Positions 47,929-58,593 of a stretch of 64,000 nucleotides of DNA are shown here, piece after piece; positions within the stretch are counted from its first letter, which is position 1, and every line of letters starts with the position of its first letter. A program made the translations under genes and the position numbers. The stretch spans positions 124,001 to 188,000 of the forward strand of contig JBAMJV010003343.1 in the NCBI GenBank assembly GCA_037951105.1, given 5' to 3'. Below the pieces are notes generated by a model, which made no database searches, was not told the DNA's origin, and worked only from the letters and a program-made list of their open reading frames with translations. The stretch comes from Echinarachnius parma. Lineage: Eukaryota; Echinodermata; Echinoidea; Clypeasteroida; Echinarachniidae.

Positions 47929-49983
47929 CCTTTGCATCTCCCCTTCATCGTCTGCACCACCATTTGTTTGTTTTCACCCCCCATATCGATACTTTACTTT
48001 GTTCCACATACTATTCATATTCTTATTTCCCATTTTATTTTCCCCATATATTCATTTTAGTTTCCTTTGAGATTACATTATATACACTGTCACCATTCAT
48101 ACACATAATCATGTTAGTTTATTAATATGTTATACTTTTTGCATTTAATTTCTCTCTATAGGTACACTGTCCATAGACATGGGCTTATTCATATACATCC
48201 ACATTCTCATCATGCATAGTTCCACCTCTATTTTGATCATATTGTTCCACCCTCATTTGTCTCTCCACCTTCCCTATGATCACCTACCTATTTAGGCTTC
48301 CTTTTGTTTACTATCTCTTTTAAACTCCCTGTCCCATTTATTTGTCTATGTTGCTTCCCTACATATCATCACCTACTAGGTCCTCATCCTTTCCACTCTC
48401 TCCTTTGATCTCGCCTATCCTATTCATCCGATCCTGCAACGCTGCAACACACTTCACTTCACTTTCTTTGTCCTAATCCTCTCGCTCCCATCCCCTACAC
48501 TCATAATCCCCTCTATTGTTCCTCCCCTCTTAATGCCCCAGTGCACCCCCACACCTCATCAACTGTCTTTTGTTCACGTGTCTCTTTCCATTTCTTGATT
48601 TATTTCTTTGATCCTCCCTACCTCTATTCTTCTCTAAGCCTTACACTCTCATCACATTTTCTTTGACTGCAGCCACTTAAGGACCCACCCATGCCTGTTT
48701 TTACCTGATTGGTCAAGCAGTCCTGACACTCACCCACTCACAGTTGCTTTCATTGTTTTGTGTCTCCGCCTCCTTTCCTCTTTCCAGCCCCCCTTCCATA
48801 CATGTGTTTATGTTGGTATATATTCTGTGTTTTTTCTGTAGTTACTGTCATTTGTGCCCTGACGAAGATTCTGCTAGGATCGAAAGCTAGGCTGTATACG
48901 ACTCTCATTTTATCACATTGGCGATTTTTTAGTAGACAAGCAGTTTTCAGCAGTATTTTCCATATTAAATACATCAGAGTTATCATATGCATGTTCCTTT
49001 TGATAGTTATCATCATTCTAGACATTTAATTTGCAAGTTTTGCTTGCCTGGTTGCAAAGATATTGAACAAACATGTTTTACAAGCTTAAAAAGGTGTCAT
49101 TTTGGCGGCCATTTTGTTTAGGCAAATTAGATGTTCAAAAACTCAATATTTCGCTTGGGAACAGGGCTAATCGGATTCAGCACCCTAAATTATATATGTG
49201 AAATAGCTTGGTTCCAAACTTTTACTCCCAAATGCTCCTAACATGGACATTTTCCAGAAATCCCACTAGACTATCACATACATAATATTTCACAACCTCG
49301 GGTGTTTATAATTGCCAAAGTTCCCTGGTGTGGGAGGGGGGACGCCCCCCCCCCCCCCAACCCTCCCCCGCTAGGTCGCTTCGCGCCATCAAAGTATAAA
49401 CCTTCATCCCTCCTTAAGAAAATACCCTGGTGCCGCCCATGTAGTATGGTACAGTTTACTAATGAAGAATTATATCAAAAACTACAAAATGATTGGCCAT
49501 TATTTTATATTACAGCTAAAAATGAAATATTTGAAGTTTGAAATCCTTAGACATGGGTACCTATTTATAGCAAAAGGACCCTTGGATGTGGGTATGGGTT
49601 CGGAGGTATCAGCCACACACGCCGTCCGACAATTATCTGATTACCCCCACTTTTTGACGCGGGGGTGGCCTGTACAAGACGAACAATCCCCACTTTTTTT
49701 AGAAGTTAAATCTTCTAAAAATCTTACAAAATGCATACTAATAATAATAATAATAATATATAACTGCAACAATTATGACCATACTTATACAGTGATATTT
49801 TAAACACCAATTTCCAAAATGTCTCAACGTGGGAGGGGCACACACCCTCCCCCAAGTATCTATAGTATAGACCATGCACGGACGATGTAAGTGTATTTCT
49901 GGTGTGTGTGTGTGTGTAGGTTCGATTGTGTTTGTATACTTAATAGCGGTCTTATCATGAGGGGAGATGGTAATGATTTTATA
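47656..49983 (+). repeat. Tandem unit 1 (PLE 3' half + flank)
   Basis: First of three head-to-tail units (2328 bp), from GTCTGTGGCATGCAG inside the endonuclease to GGTAATGATTTTATA. It includes 48966-49983 of non-PLE flank: the inverted-repeat arm, C-run 49345-49358, (TAA)n and GTGTGTG. Confidence 0.95.
48859..48885 (+). ncRNA. Hammerhead-like motif of the PLE 3' region (unit 1)
   Basis: CTGACGA, one A, then a 5-bp stem GATTC / GGATC with loop TGCTA, then GAAA. This is the CUGANGA...GAAA core order of hammerhead ribozymes, which are known in PLEs. I could not find a stem I pairing or a proper cleavage triplet, so activity is doubtful. Copies at 51187-51213 and 53511-53537. Confidence 0.4.
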
Positions 49984-50256
49984 GTCTGTGGCATGCAGTA
50001 CGTAGGCGAAACCAGGAACACCCTCAAGAGACGCTTTTACGGACACAGATCCACCATCCACACCTCCAAACATGACGCCCCAGTCGGCAACCACTTCAAC
50101 CTACCTAATCACTCCATTTCTGACATGATTCTACAGGGAATAGAATCTTTAGGTAACCGCCCGGACACACTCCGCTCCAGCAGAGAGAAGTATTGGATAA
50201 GACGTCTCTGCACCATTCATCCCCGTGGTCTCAACATCCAAGAAGGCAGTGATTAA
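49984..50256 (+). pseudogene. GIY-YIG endonuclease fragment, unit 2
   Basis: Residues 308-397 of the PLE frame (VCGMQYVGET to the terminal GSD, then stop). It is fused at its 5' side to flank sequence, giving a chimeric open frame from 49891. The VVYLIT half of the nuclease core and the zinc-binding Cys are missing. Confidence 0.85.
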
Positions 50257-51186
50257 CCTTTGCATCTCCCCTTCATCGTCTGCACCACCATTTGTTTGTT
50301 TTCACCCCCCATATCGATACTTTACTTTGTTCCACATACTATTCATATTCTTATTTCCCATTTTATTTTCCCCATATATTCATTTTAGTTTCCTTTGAGA
50401 TTACATTATATACACTGTCACCATTCATACACATAATCATGTTAGTTTATTAATATGTTATACTTTTTGCATTTAATTTCTCTCTATAGGTACACTGTCC
50501 ATAGACATGGGCTTATTCATATACATCCACATTCTCATCATGCATAGTTCCACCTCTATTTTGATCATATTGTTCCACCCTCATTTGTCTCTCCACCTTC
50601 CCTCTGATCACCTACCTATTTAGGCTTCCTTTTGTTTACTATCTCTTTTAAACTCCCTGTCCCATTTATTTGTCTATGTTGCTTCCCTACATATCATCAC
50701 CTACTAGGTCCTCATCCTTTCCACTCTCTCCTTTGATCTCGCCTATCCTATTCATCCGATCCTGCAACGCTGCAACACACTTCACTTCACTTTCTTTGTC
50801 CTAATCCTCTCGCTCCCATCCCCTACACTCATAATCCCCTCTATTGTTCCTCCCCTCTTAATGCCCCAGTGCACCCCCACACCTCATCAACTGTCTTTTG
50901 TTCACGTGTCTCTTTCCATTTCTTGATTTATTTCTTTGATCCTCCCTACCTCTATTCTTCTCTAAGCCTTACACTCTCATCACATTTTCTTTGACTGCAG
51001 CCACTTAAGGACCCACCCATGCCTGTTTTTACCTGATTGGTCAAGCAGTCCTGACACTCACCCACTCACAGTTGCTTTCATTGTTTTGTGTCTCCGCCTC
51101 CTTTCCTCTTTCCAGCCCCCCTTCCATACATGTGTTTATGTTGGTATATATTCTGTGTTTTTTCTGTAGTTACTGTCATTTGTGCC

Positions 51187-51213
51187 CTGACGAAGATTCT
51201 GCTAGGATCGAAA
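51187..51213 (+). ncRNA. Hammerhead-like motif, unit 2
   Basis: Identical to the unit 1 motif; same reservations. Confidence 0.4.
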
Positions 51214-52315
51214 GCTAGGCTGTATACGACTCTCATTTTATCACATTGGCGATTTTTTAGTAGACAAGCAGTTTTCAGCAGTATTTTCCATATTAAATAC
51301 ATCAGAGTTATCATATGCATGTTCCTTTTGATAGTTATCATCATTCTAGACATTTAATTTGCAAGTTTTGCTTGCCTGGTTGCAAAGATATTGAACAAAC
51401 ATGTTTTACAAGCTTAAAAAGGTGTCATTTTGGCGGCCATTTTGTTTAGGCAAATTAGATGTTCAAAAACTCAATATTTCGCTTGGGAACAGGGCTAATC
51501 GGATTCAGCACCCTAAATTATATATGTGAAATAGCTTGGTTCCAAACTTTTACTCCCAAATGCTCCTAACATGGACATTTTCCAGAAATCCCACTAGACT
51601 ATCACATACATAATATTTCACAACCTCGGGTGTTTATAATTGCCAAAGTTCCCTGGTGTGGGAGGGGGGACGCCCCCCCCCCCCCCCCCCAACCCTCCCC
51701 CGCTAGGTCGCTTCGCGCCATCAAAGTATAAACCTTCATCCCTCCTTAAGAAAATACCCTGGTGCCGCCCATGTAGTATGGTACAGTTTACTAATGAAGA
51801 ATTATATCAAAAACTACAAAATGATTGGCCATTATTTTATATTACAGCTAAAAATGAAATATTTGAAGTTTGAAATCCTTAGACATGGGTACCTATTTAT
51901 AGCAAAAGGACCCTTGGATGTGGGTATGGGTTCGGAGGTATCAGCCACACACGCCGTCCGACAATTATCTGATTACCCCCACTTTTTGACGCGGGGGTGG
52001 CCTGTACAAGACGAACAATCCCCACTTTTTTTAGAAGTTAAATCTTCTAAAAATCTTACAAAATGCATACTAATAATAATAATAATAATATATAACTGCA
52101 ACAATTATGACCATACTTATACAGTGATATTTTAAACACCAATTTCCAAAATGTCTCAACGTGGGAGGGGCACACACCCTCCCCCAAGTATCTATAGTAT
52201 AGACCATGCACGGACGATGTAAGTGTATTTCTGGTGTGTGTGTGTGTGTAGGTTCGATTGTGTTTGTATACTTAATAGCGGTCTTATCATGAGGGGAGAT
52301 GGTAATGATTTTATA

Positions 52316-52588
52316 GTCTGTGGCATGCAGTACGTAGGCGAAACCAGGAACACCCTCAAGAGACGCTTTTACGGACACAGATCCACCATCCACACCTCCA
52401 AACATGACGCCCCAGTCGGCAACCACTTCAACCTACCTAATCACTCCATTTCTGACATGATTCTACAGGGAATAGAATCTTTAGGTAACCGCCCGGACAC
52501 ACTCCGCTCCAGCAGAGAGAAGTATTGGATAAGACGTCTCTGCACCATTCATCCCCGTGGTCTCAACATCCAAGAAGGCAGTGATTAA
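52316..52588 (+). pseudogene. GIY-YIG endonuclease fragment, unit 3
   Basis: Same truncation and same upstream fusion (open from 52223) as the unit 2 fragment; no difference seen in the translated part. Confidence 0.85.
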
Positions 52589-53510
52589 CCTTTGCATCTC
52601 CCCTTCATCGTCTGCACCACCATTTGTTTGTTTTCACCCCCCATATCGATACTTTACTTTGTTCCACATACTATTCATATTCTTATTTCCCATTTTATTT
52701 TCCCCATATATTCATTTTAGTTTCCTTTGAGATTACATTATATACACTGTCACCATTCATACACATAATCATGTTAGTTTATTAATATGTTATACTTTTT
52801 GCATTTAATTTCTCTCTATAGGTACACTGTCCATAGACATGGGCTTATTCATATACATCCACATTCTCATCATGCATAGTTCCACCTCTATTTTGATCAT
52901 ATTGTTCCACCCTCATTTGTCTCTCCACCTTCCCTCTGATCACCTACCTATTTAGGCTTCCTTTTGTTTACTATCTCTTTTAAACTCCCTGTCCCATTTA
53001 TTTGTCTATGTTGCTTCCCTACATATCATCACCTACTAGGTCCTCATCCTTTCCACTCTCTCCTTTGATCTCGCCTATCCTATTCATCCGATCCTGCAAC
53101 ACACTTCACTTCACTTTCTTTGTCCTAATCCTCTCGCTCCCATCCCCTACACTCATAATCCCCTCTATTGTTCCTCCCCTCTTAATGCCCCAGTGCACCC
53201 CCACACCTCATCAACTGTCTTTTGTTCACGTGTCTCTTTCCATTTCTTGATTTATTTCTTTGATCCTCCCTACCTCTATTCTTCTCTAAGCCTTACACTC
53301 TCATCACATTTTCTTTGACTGCAGCCACTTAAGGACCCACCCATGCCTGTTTTTACCTGATTGGTCAAGCAGTCCTGACACTCACCCACTCACAGTTGCT
53401 TTCATTGTTTTGTGTCTCCGCCTCCTTTCCTCTTTCCAGCCCCCCTTCCATACATGTGTTTATGTTGGTATATATTCTGTGTTTTTTCTGTAGTTACTGT
53501 CATTTGTGCC

Positions 53511-53537
53511 CTGACGAAGATTCTGCTAGGATCGAAA
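53511..53537 (+). ncRNA. Hammerhead-like motif, unit 3
   Basis: Identical to the unit 1 motif; same reservations. Confidence 0.4.
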
Positions 53538-54744
53538 GCTAGGCTGTATACGACTCTCATTTTATCACATTGGCGATTTTTTAGTAGACAAGCAGTTTTC
53601 AGCAGTATTTTCCATATTAAATACATCAGAGTTATCATATGCATGTTCCTTTTGATAGTTATCATCATTCTAGACATTTAATTTGCAAGTTTTGCTTGCC
53701 TGGTTGCAAAGATATTGAACAAACATGTTTTACAAGCTTAAAAAGGTGTCATTTTGGCGGCCATTTTGTTTAGGCAAATTAGATGTTCAAAAACTCAATA
53801 TTTCGCTTGGGAACAGGGCTAATCGGATTCAGCACCCTAAATTATATATGTGAAATAGCTTGGTTCCAAACTTTTACTCCCAAATGCTCCTAACATGGAC
53901 ATTTTCCAGAAATCCCACTAGACTATCACATACATAATATTTCACAACCTCGGGTGTTTATAATTGCCAAAGTTCCCTGGTGTGGGAGGGGGACGCCCCC
54001 CCCCCCCCAACCCTCCCCCGCTAGGTCGCTTCGCGCCATCAAAGTATAAACCTTCATCCCTCCTTAAGAAAATACCCTGGTGCCGCCCATGTAGTATGGT
54101 ACAGTTTACTAATGAAGAATTATATCAAAAACTACAAAATGATTGGCCATTATTTTATATTACAGCTAAAAATGAAATATTTGAAGTTTGAAATCCTTAG
54201 ACATGGGTACCTATTTATAGCAAAAGGACCCTTGGATGTGGGTATGGGTTCGGAGGTATCAGCCACACACGCCGTCCGACAATTATCTGATTACCCCCAC
54301 TTTTTGACGCGGGGGTGGCCTGTACAAGACGAACAATCCCCACTTTTTTTAGAAGTTAAATCTTCTAAAAATCTTACAAAATGCATACTAATAATAATAA
54401 TAATAATATATAACTGCAACAATTATGACCATACTTATACAGTGATATTTTAAACACCAATTTCCAAAATGTCTCAACGTGGGAGGGGCACACACCCTCC
54501 CCCAAGTATCTATAGTATAGACCATGCACGGACGATGTAAGTGTATTTCTGGTGTGTGTGTGTGTGTAGGTTCGATTGTGTTTGTATACTTAATAGCGGT
54601 CTTATCATGAGGGGAGATGGTAATGATTTTATAAAATTTCCTTCCAAGGTATGCACCAGATTGCATTATTTCGAGTCCAAATTTTCAAAAGCTCCCTACC
54701 GTGGGAGGGGGGACACCCCCTTCCCAAGTTCCCACCCCCTCCCC

Positions 54745-55057
54745 CAGTGGCGGATCTACAGAAAAAAGTGAAACAAAAAATCGCTTACGTGGGTTCAAAA
54801 TAGCACCAAAAAAAATCGCCGCTTCGCAGCTCGTGGTCGAAAGTGAACAAAATATCACTTATCACTTACGGGGGTTCAACATAGCGAAAGAAATCGCCGC
54901 TTTGAGGCTCGTGGACGAAAGTGAAAAAGGGGTAAACAAAATCACTTACTGGGGGTTAAAATAGCAACAAAAAATCGCCGCTTCGCGGCTCGTGGACGAT
55001 GCTCCGCATCGTCATTGGGTCAAACCCCCCTTAGCAAAAATCTAGATCCGCCCTTGC
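54745..55057 (+). mobile_element. TIR element with internal tandem repeats
   Basis: Left CAGTGGCGGATCTA, right TAGATCCGCCCTTG. Inside, AATCGCCGCTT(C/T)G(C/A) followed by GCTCGTGG(T/A)CGA occurs three times (about 54812, 54890, 54973). Short and non-coding. Confidence 0.65.
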
Positions 55058-55227
55058 CCCCCCCCCCCTGCGGTGCTCTTCCCCCGCAGTTTTGCCACAC
55101 CCACAATCCGTTGACCGTATACGTACCACTTTAAAATTCCTTCCGACGGGCCTGACGTGACCATTATTAGGGACTTTTCGCTAGTGTGGACGAGAACGAG
55201 TTTCCCGTTCTGAAACGACCGTTTCAG

Positions 55228-55435
55228 GGTGGCCCAGAAATAACGGAACGGGGTATTTGCCATTGTGAAGAAACGTACATAATAGGTTCACTAGATAGAT
55301 ACCAAACAAAAAACTACTTGACCAAATTACTGTTGTTGATATAAAATTTCTTTTTAAAAGATTATCTATCCAGTGAACCTAGTCTGTATGTTTCTTTATA
55401 ATGGAAAGTACCCCGTTCCGTTATTTCTGGGCCAC
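55228..55435 (+). mobile_element. Foldback element
   Basis: GGTGGCCCAGAAATAACGGA, then ACGGGGTA, on the left and the inverse TACCCCGTTCCGTTATTTCT, then GGGCCACC, on the right; also inner TAGGTTCACT / AGTGAACCTA. About 208 bp. Confidence 0.8.
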
Positions 55436-55447
55436 CATGTATAAGAA

Positions 55448-55591
55448 AATAATATGCGTATGACGTAATACTCCCCGTTGACAAGTAACTAGGTCCGTCA
55501 AGCTCCAGCATACTTAGCTTGCCGGACCTAGTTACTATTGTTAAGCTTAATCTTGTCAACGGGAGGTATGTACGTTATACGCATATTATTT
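55448..55591 (+). mobile_element. Foldback element directly adjoining the previous one
   Basis: AATAATATGCGTATGACGTA with inverse TACGTTATACGCATATTATT, plus inner CCCGTTGAC / GTCAACGGG and AACTAGGTCCG / CGGACCTAGTT pairs. About 144 bp, almost wholly self-complementary. Confidence 0.8.
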
Positions 55592-55683
55592 GCATACATC
55601 ACAGAAGCGGTCTATTGGATCTAGTCAACCCGTCCTGTTCACTACCTGTTCGCTGCCTTTCAAGCATCTTCGCTTTTAGTCAA

Positions 55684-56480
55684 CACTCATGTCAAACACT
55701 CACATACACACATACACATGCGCACCGAACACTTAAATACTCAAACTTCAACACAGACACACACACATACACGCATTCAATCACACACACACACACACAC
55801 TTACACATACGCATACTCACACGCACAAACATCCACTCCCGCACGCACGCACGCACTCGCACTCAAATAAACACAAATGCACACAAACACCCCACACATG
55901 CGCACACACAAACACAAACCCTTACACACGCGTATACACTCAAACACAACATTAATAAAACTGCCACACATACGCATACAGATACACAACACACACCCAC
56001 ACAAACACAAACACATGAATGCACACTCACAAATGCACACAAACACCCACACACACACATCCACACACACACAAACACACGCACGCACACTCATCCACGC
56101 GAACACTCAAACAAACACAAACACACGCACACACTCAACCAAAAACCCATTCCCGTATACACATACGCATATACACACACACGCACGCACGCACACTCAT
56201 CCACGCGAACACTCAAACAAACACAAACACACGCACACACTCAACCAAAAACCCATTCCCGTATACACATACGCATATACACACACACGCACGCAGGCAC
56301 TCGCATTCCAACAAACACAAACAAACACATATATACACTCACAAACACACACACACGCACAAATGCGCACACACGTACACAAAGCCACAAACGCACACAT
56401 TCAAACACACACGCATACACCAGTTACATAATCCACCACACATACACATACACACGTATAAAACACACACACACATATAC
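55684..56480 (+). repeat. CA-rich low-complexity tract
   Basis: About 800 bp of ACAC/CGCAC/CATAC words. A 104-bp segment starting ACTCATCCACGCGAACACTC is directly duplicated at about 56089 and 56193. The long His/Thr-rich and Cys/Val-rich frames over it are artefacts. Confidence 0.9.
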
Positions 56481-56650
56481 ATGTTGATACTTCTCTGATT
56501 ACGTAATTCTGAAGACGGTGCACTGGATTTTCCGACGAACCTGAAATCGGGCATGAACTAGTGCTCAGATTGGCCAGACGACGAGAGAGAACGTAAGTGA
56601 CGTAATTTCTCGCCTAAATGACGTCATTTTCTTCACAAATATGGGTGTTC

Positions 56651-56855
56651 ACTGCAGTTTGGGGTACAATTGTTTTACTTGGCATACAAACTCCTTGGAT
56701 CAAAAGAAGAAAATTTATCCAAAGAGACACTCTGTATCAATTATGGAAATTAGGCCTAATTTGCATAGATACAGAGTGTCTCTTTTGACGAATTTTCTTC
56801 TTTTGATCCAAGGAGTATGTATGCCAAGTAAAACAATCGTACCCCAAAATGCAGT
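56651..56855 (+). repeat. 205-bp near-perfect palindrome
   Basis: Arms of about 95 bp from ACTGCAG(T)TTGGGGTAC inward, containing TTGGATCAAAAGAAGAAAAT and its inverse, and CAGAGTGTCTCTTT. The loop around 56745-56755 contains ATTAGGCCTAAT, itself a palindrome. Confidence 0.85.
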
Positions 56856-56921
56856 CATGGACCCCTTAACCACCCCACTACTCGTCGTCATCAGGTTTGT
56901 GAAAAGTCCATATTATACACA

Positions 56922-57306
56922 CTGCGGCGCGCGAATTTTTTGAACCGTAGGGTGGCAACTGGAGATAATCAGGGAGCAGTGATATTGGACACCTTTTCAG
57001 ACCTAAGTGAAACTGTGCATGATACATTTACTAAATAAACCGCTACTCAACACTTATTCTGGCAAAAGAAAAGAAGAACAGAGGATTCAAACCCATGTTA
57101 TCAAGAAATCCACAGCATGACCATTAGGCCACGTAAATTGCCGATGGTCAGATCGGTCTCATTGTGATTATAATCCTCAAAATCACCCAACCCCTAATTT
57201 AAATTATGAATATTCATGAGTAGCCTCTGACGTACATAGCTGCTTATGAATAATTAATCAATCTCCAGTTGCCATCCTACGGTTTAAAAATTCGACTGCG
57301 GCGCCA
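56922..57306 (+). mobile_element. TIR element containing a tRNA-like segment
   Basis: Left TGCGGCGCGCGAATTTTTTG and right inverted TGCGGCGCC-type end; about 43-bp TIRs including GTGGCAACTGGAGAT (left) and ATCTCCAGTTGCCAT (right). On the minus strand 57075-57140 has GTGGCCTAATGGTCATGC and GGGTTTGAATCC, i.e. tRNA A/B-box-like words. Confidence 0.65.
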
Positions 57307-57631
57307 CGTTTTTCTTAGATTCTGAAGGTCGCTTTGGGTTAAAGGACCTAGACCAAGAAGACTATAACCTTGATAATTCTGCGTCTATCACATCATTGTT
57401 CGGCTGGTGGCTTAACCATAGCTTTTGTATCAAATGTCTGATCATTTAAATGCAAGATAACAGCTCCACCCCAAAACTCACACAAGCACAAAAACGAACA
57501 GACAGAAACAAACACACCTACACGCGCGTGGTAATGCACACTCATACATACATGTACATTATGAACACACACTCATTGTTCTTGTATGTTCTTGTATAAC
57601 ACACAGATTATTGTTCGCACATCTACAATCA

Positions 57632-57793
57632 CAGGGACCGCGGAACCGGGGGGGGGGGGGGGGGGGGCTGCAGCCCCCCACTTTTTTGGCTAAAAACAAA
57701 GAAATACATAAGCATAAAATAAAGAAATACATTACAGTTCAAATGTTATCAGCCCCCCCCCCCTCCACTTTCAAAACCATTCCGCGGCCCCTG
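57632..57793 (+). mobile_element. Short TIR element with G-run and C-run
   Basis: CAGGGACCGCGGAA on the left, TTCCGCGGCCCCTGA on the right, with over 15 G just inside the left end and about 10 C inside the right end. Non-coding. Confidence 0.6.
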
Positions 57794-58515
57794 AATCATA
57801 CACACATAAGGAATGTTCAACTTAAATAAATTATTAAGAAAAAGTCGAATACCATGTTTATATCATTTTTATATCATATTATATTTATTGCAGAGATAAT
57901 TCAGTAGGCCTATTATTTTGTTGAAGATACATGTAAATGGTTCCTGCACATTTTATAAGACTAATGGAGTTATAAACTACAATACCTTATACACTGTAGC
58001 AAGTACCGTGGATGTAAAATGATCAATTTATTTTAATGGGGGCTTTGTCCATTGCGTGTTCGAAATGACAGACACGGTCTATCTCTTCAAACAACATTAT
58101 CAGTCATAGCTCAACCCCTCTCTATTTCTATACTCCTTATACTTTTTTAATGTCTTGTATAAAGCGTTTAAATAGGCTTGAGCGCTATATAAATTTGTCA
58201 TATCATTATTATTATTATATTAATTGAGCCACGCTGAGCTCCCTAGATTAGTAGGGTATTAGGGTATTTTGGACGGGGACCAACGTTGTGCGAGTTATGA
58301 TATTAATGAGCGGGGGAAACATTTACACAAATGTTAATTAATTAAGTATTGCCAGGTTTGGTCTTGTATGTTCGCAGTTAGCAATAGGAAAAGATGTGCC
58401 ACTGATGACGTCATCTTAATTCGTGGACCAAGGTTATGCTATCGATGAATGTATAAAGCTTCTGACTACTTGAGCAATGATGAATTAAGGGGTTTCAGGG
58501 AAGAACGCCGTCGTA
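57794..58515. other. AT-rich interval with LINE-tail-like sequence
   Basis: No gene seen. 58175-58220 (TTGAGCGCTATATAAATTTG then ATTATTATTAT) resembles the 3' tail of L2/CR1-type LINEs; a similar tail is at 31268. TGACGTCAT at 58407. Confidence 0.45.
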
Positions 58516-58593
58516 GGGTTTTCTATAGCTCAGTTGGTAGAGCACCGGTCTAGCAATCCGGAGGTCTCGGGTTCGAATCCCGTTGGAATCCCA
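58516..58593 (+). repeat. tRNA-Ala(AGC)-like sequence, probably a SINE or pseudogene
   Basis: D-arm TAGCTCAGTTGGTAGAGC, anticodon stem CCGG..CCGG with loop CTAGCAA (anticodon AGC), T-arm CGGGTTCGAATCCCG. The acceptor strands GGGTTTTC / GGAATCCC pair imperfectly and imply one extra base before position 8. It shares the anticodon-loop and T-arm text with the SINE-like copy at 34066-34143, which argues for a retroposed tRNA relative. Confidence 0.55.

Larger units (their letters stand above)
46721..48965 (+). mobile_element. Penelope-like element, 5'-truncated, with 13-bp target duplication
   Basis: Flanked by TAAATACATCAGA at 46708-46720 and 48966-48978. The left arm of the inverted repeat keeps the uninterrupted site (CCACTAAATACATCAG, then CGTTATC). 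Content: the C-terminal part of a PLE reverse transcriptase, a GIY-YIG endonuclease, a pyrimidine-rich 3' region of about 0.9 kb, and a hammerhead-like motif at 48859-48885. GC content is higher than in the host DNA. The 5' end is truncated inside the RT (FGTAMGT motif). Confidence 0.9.
46300..49320. repeat. Right arm of the large inverted repeat, split by a PLE
   Basis: 46300-46720 and 48966-49320 together form the inverse of the left arm. The PLE at 46721-48965 sits inside it and is absent from the left arm. Shared landmarks include AATTTGCATATTCATAAGTC and TTGCAAAGATATTGAA. Confidence 0.8.
49984..52315 (+). repeat. Tandem unit 2
   Basis: 2332 bp, nearly identical to unit 1. Differences seen include TCCCTCTGATC in place of TCCCTATGATC and a longer C-run (51673 onward). 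It begins mid-codon-string in the endonuclease with no repeat of the RT. Confidence 0.95.
52316..54633 (+). repeat. Tandem unit 3
   Basis: 2318 bp. Shares the TCCCTCTGATC variant with unit 2, has lost 8 bp by slippage at GATCCTGCAACACAC (about 53092) and has a shorter C-run. It ends ATTTTATA then AAATTTCC, the original right flank. Confidence 0.95.

Noticed and set aside
48750..49025. 91-codon minus-strand frame repeated three times
   Set aside because: Repeated only because the tandem unit is repeated. It lies across the PLE 3' end and flank with no homology seen.
47656..54633. CRISPR-like or prokaryotic repeat array
   Set aside because: Units are 2.3 kb, contain eukaryotic retroelement sequence and lack short repeats with spacers.
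55519..56487. 322-codon His/Thr-rich frame
   Set aside because: Runs through the CA-rich low-complexity tract, with other frames also open; no domain recognised.
58516..58593. Functional tRNA-Ala(AGC) gene
   Set aside because: Acceptor stem mismatched with an extra base before position 8, a T-T in the anticodon stem, and its core text recurs in a clearly decayed copy at 34066.
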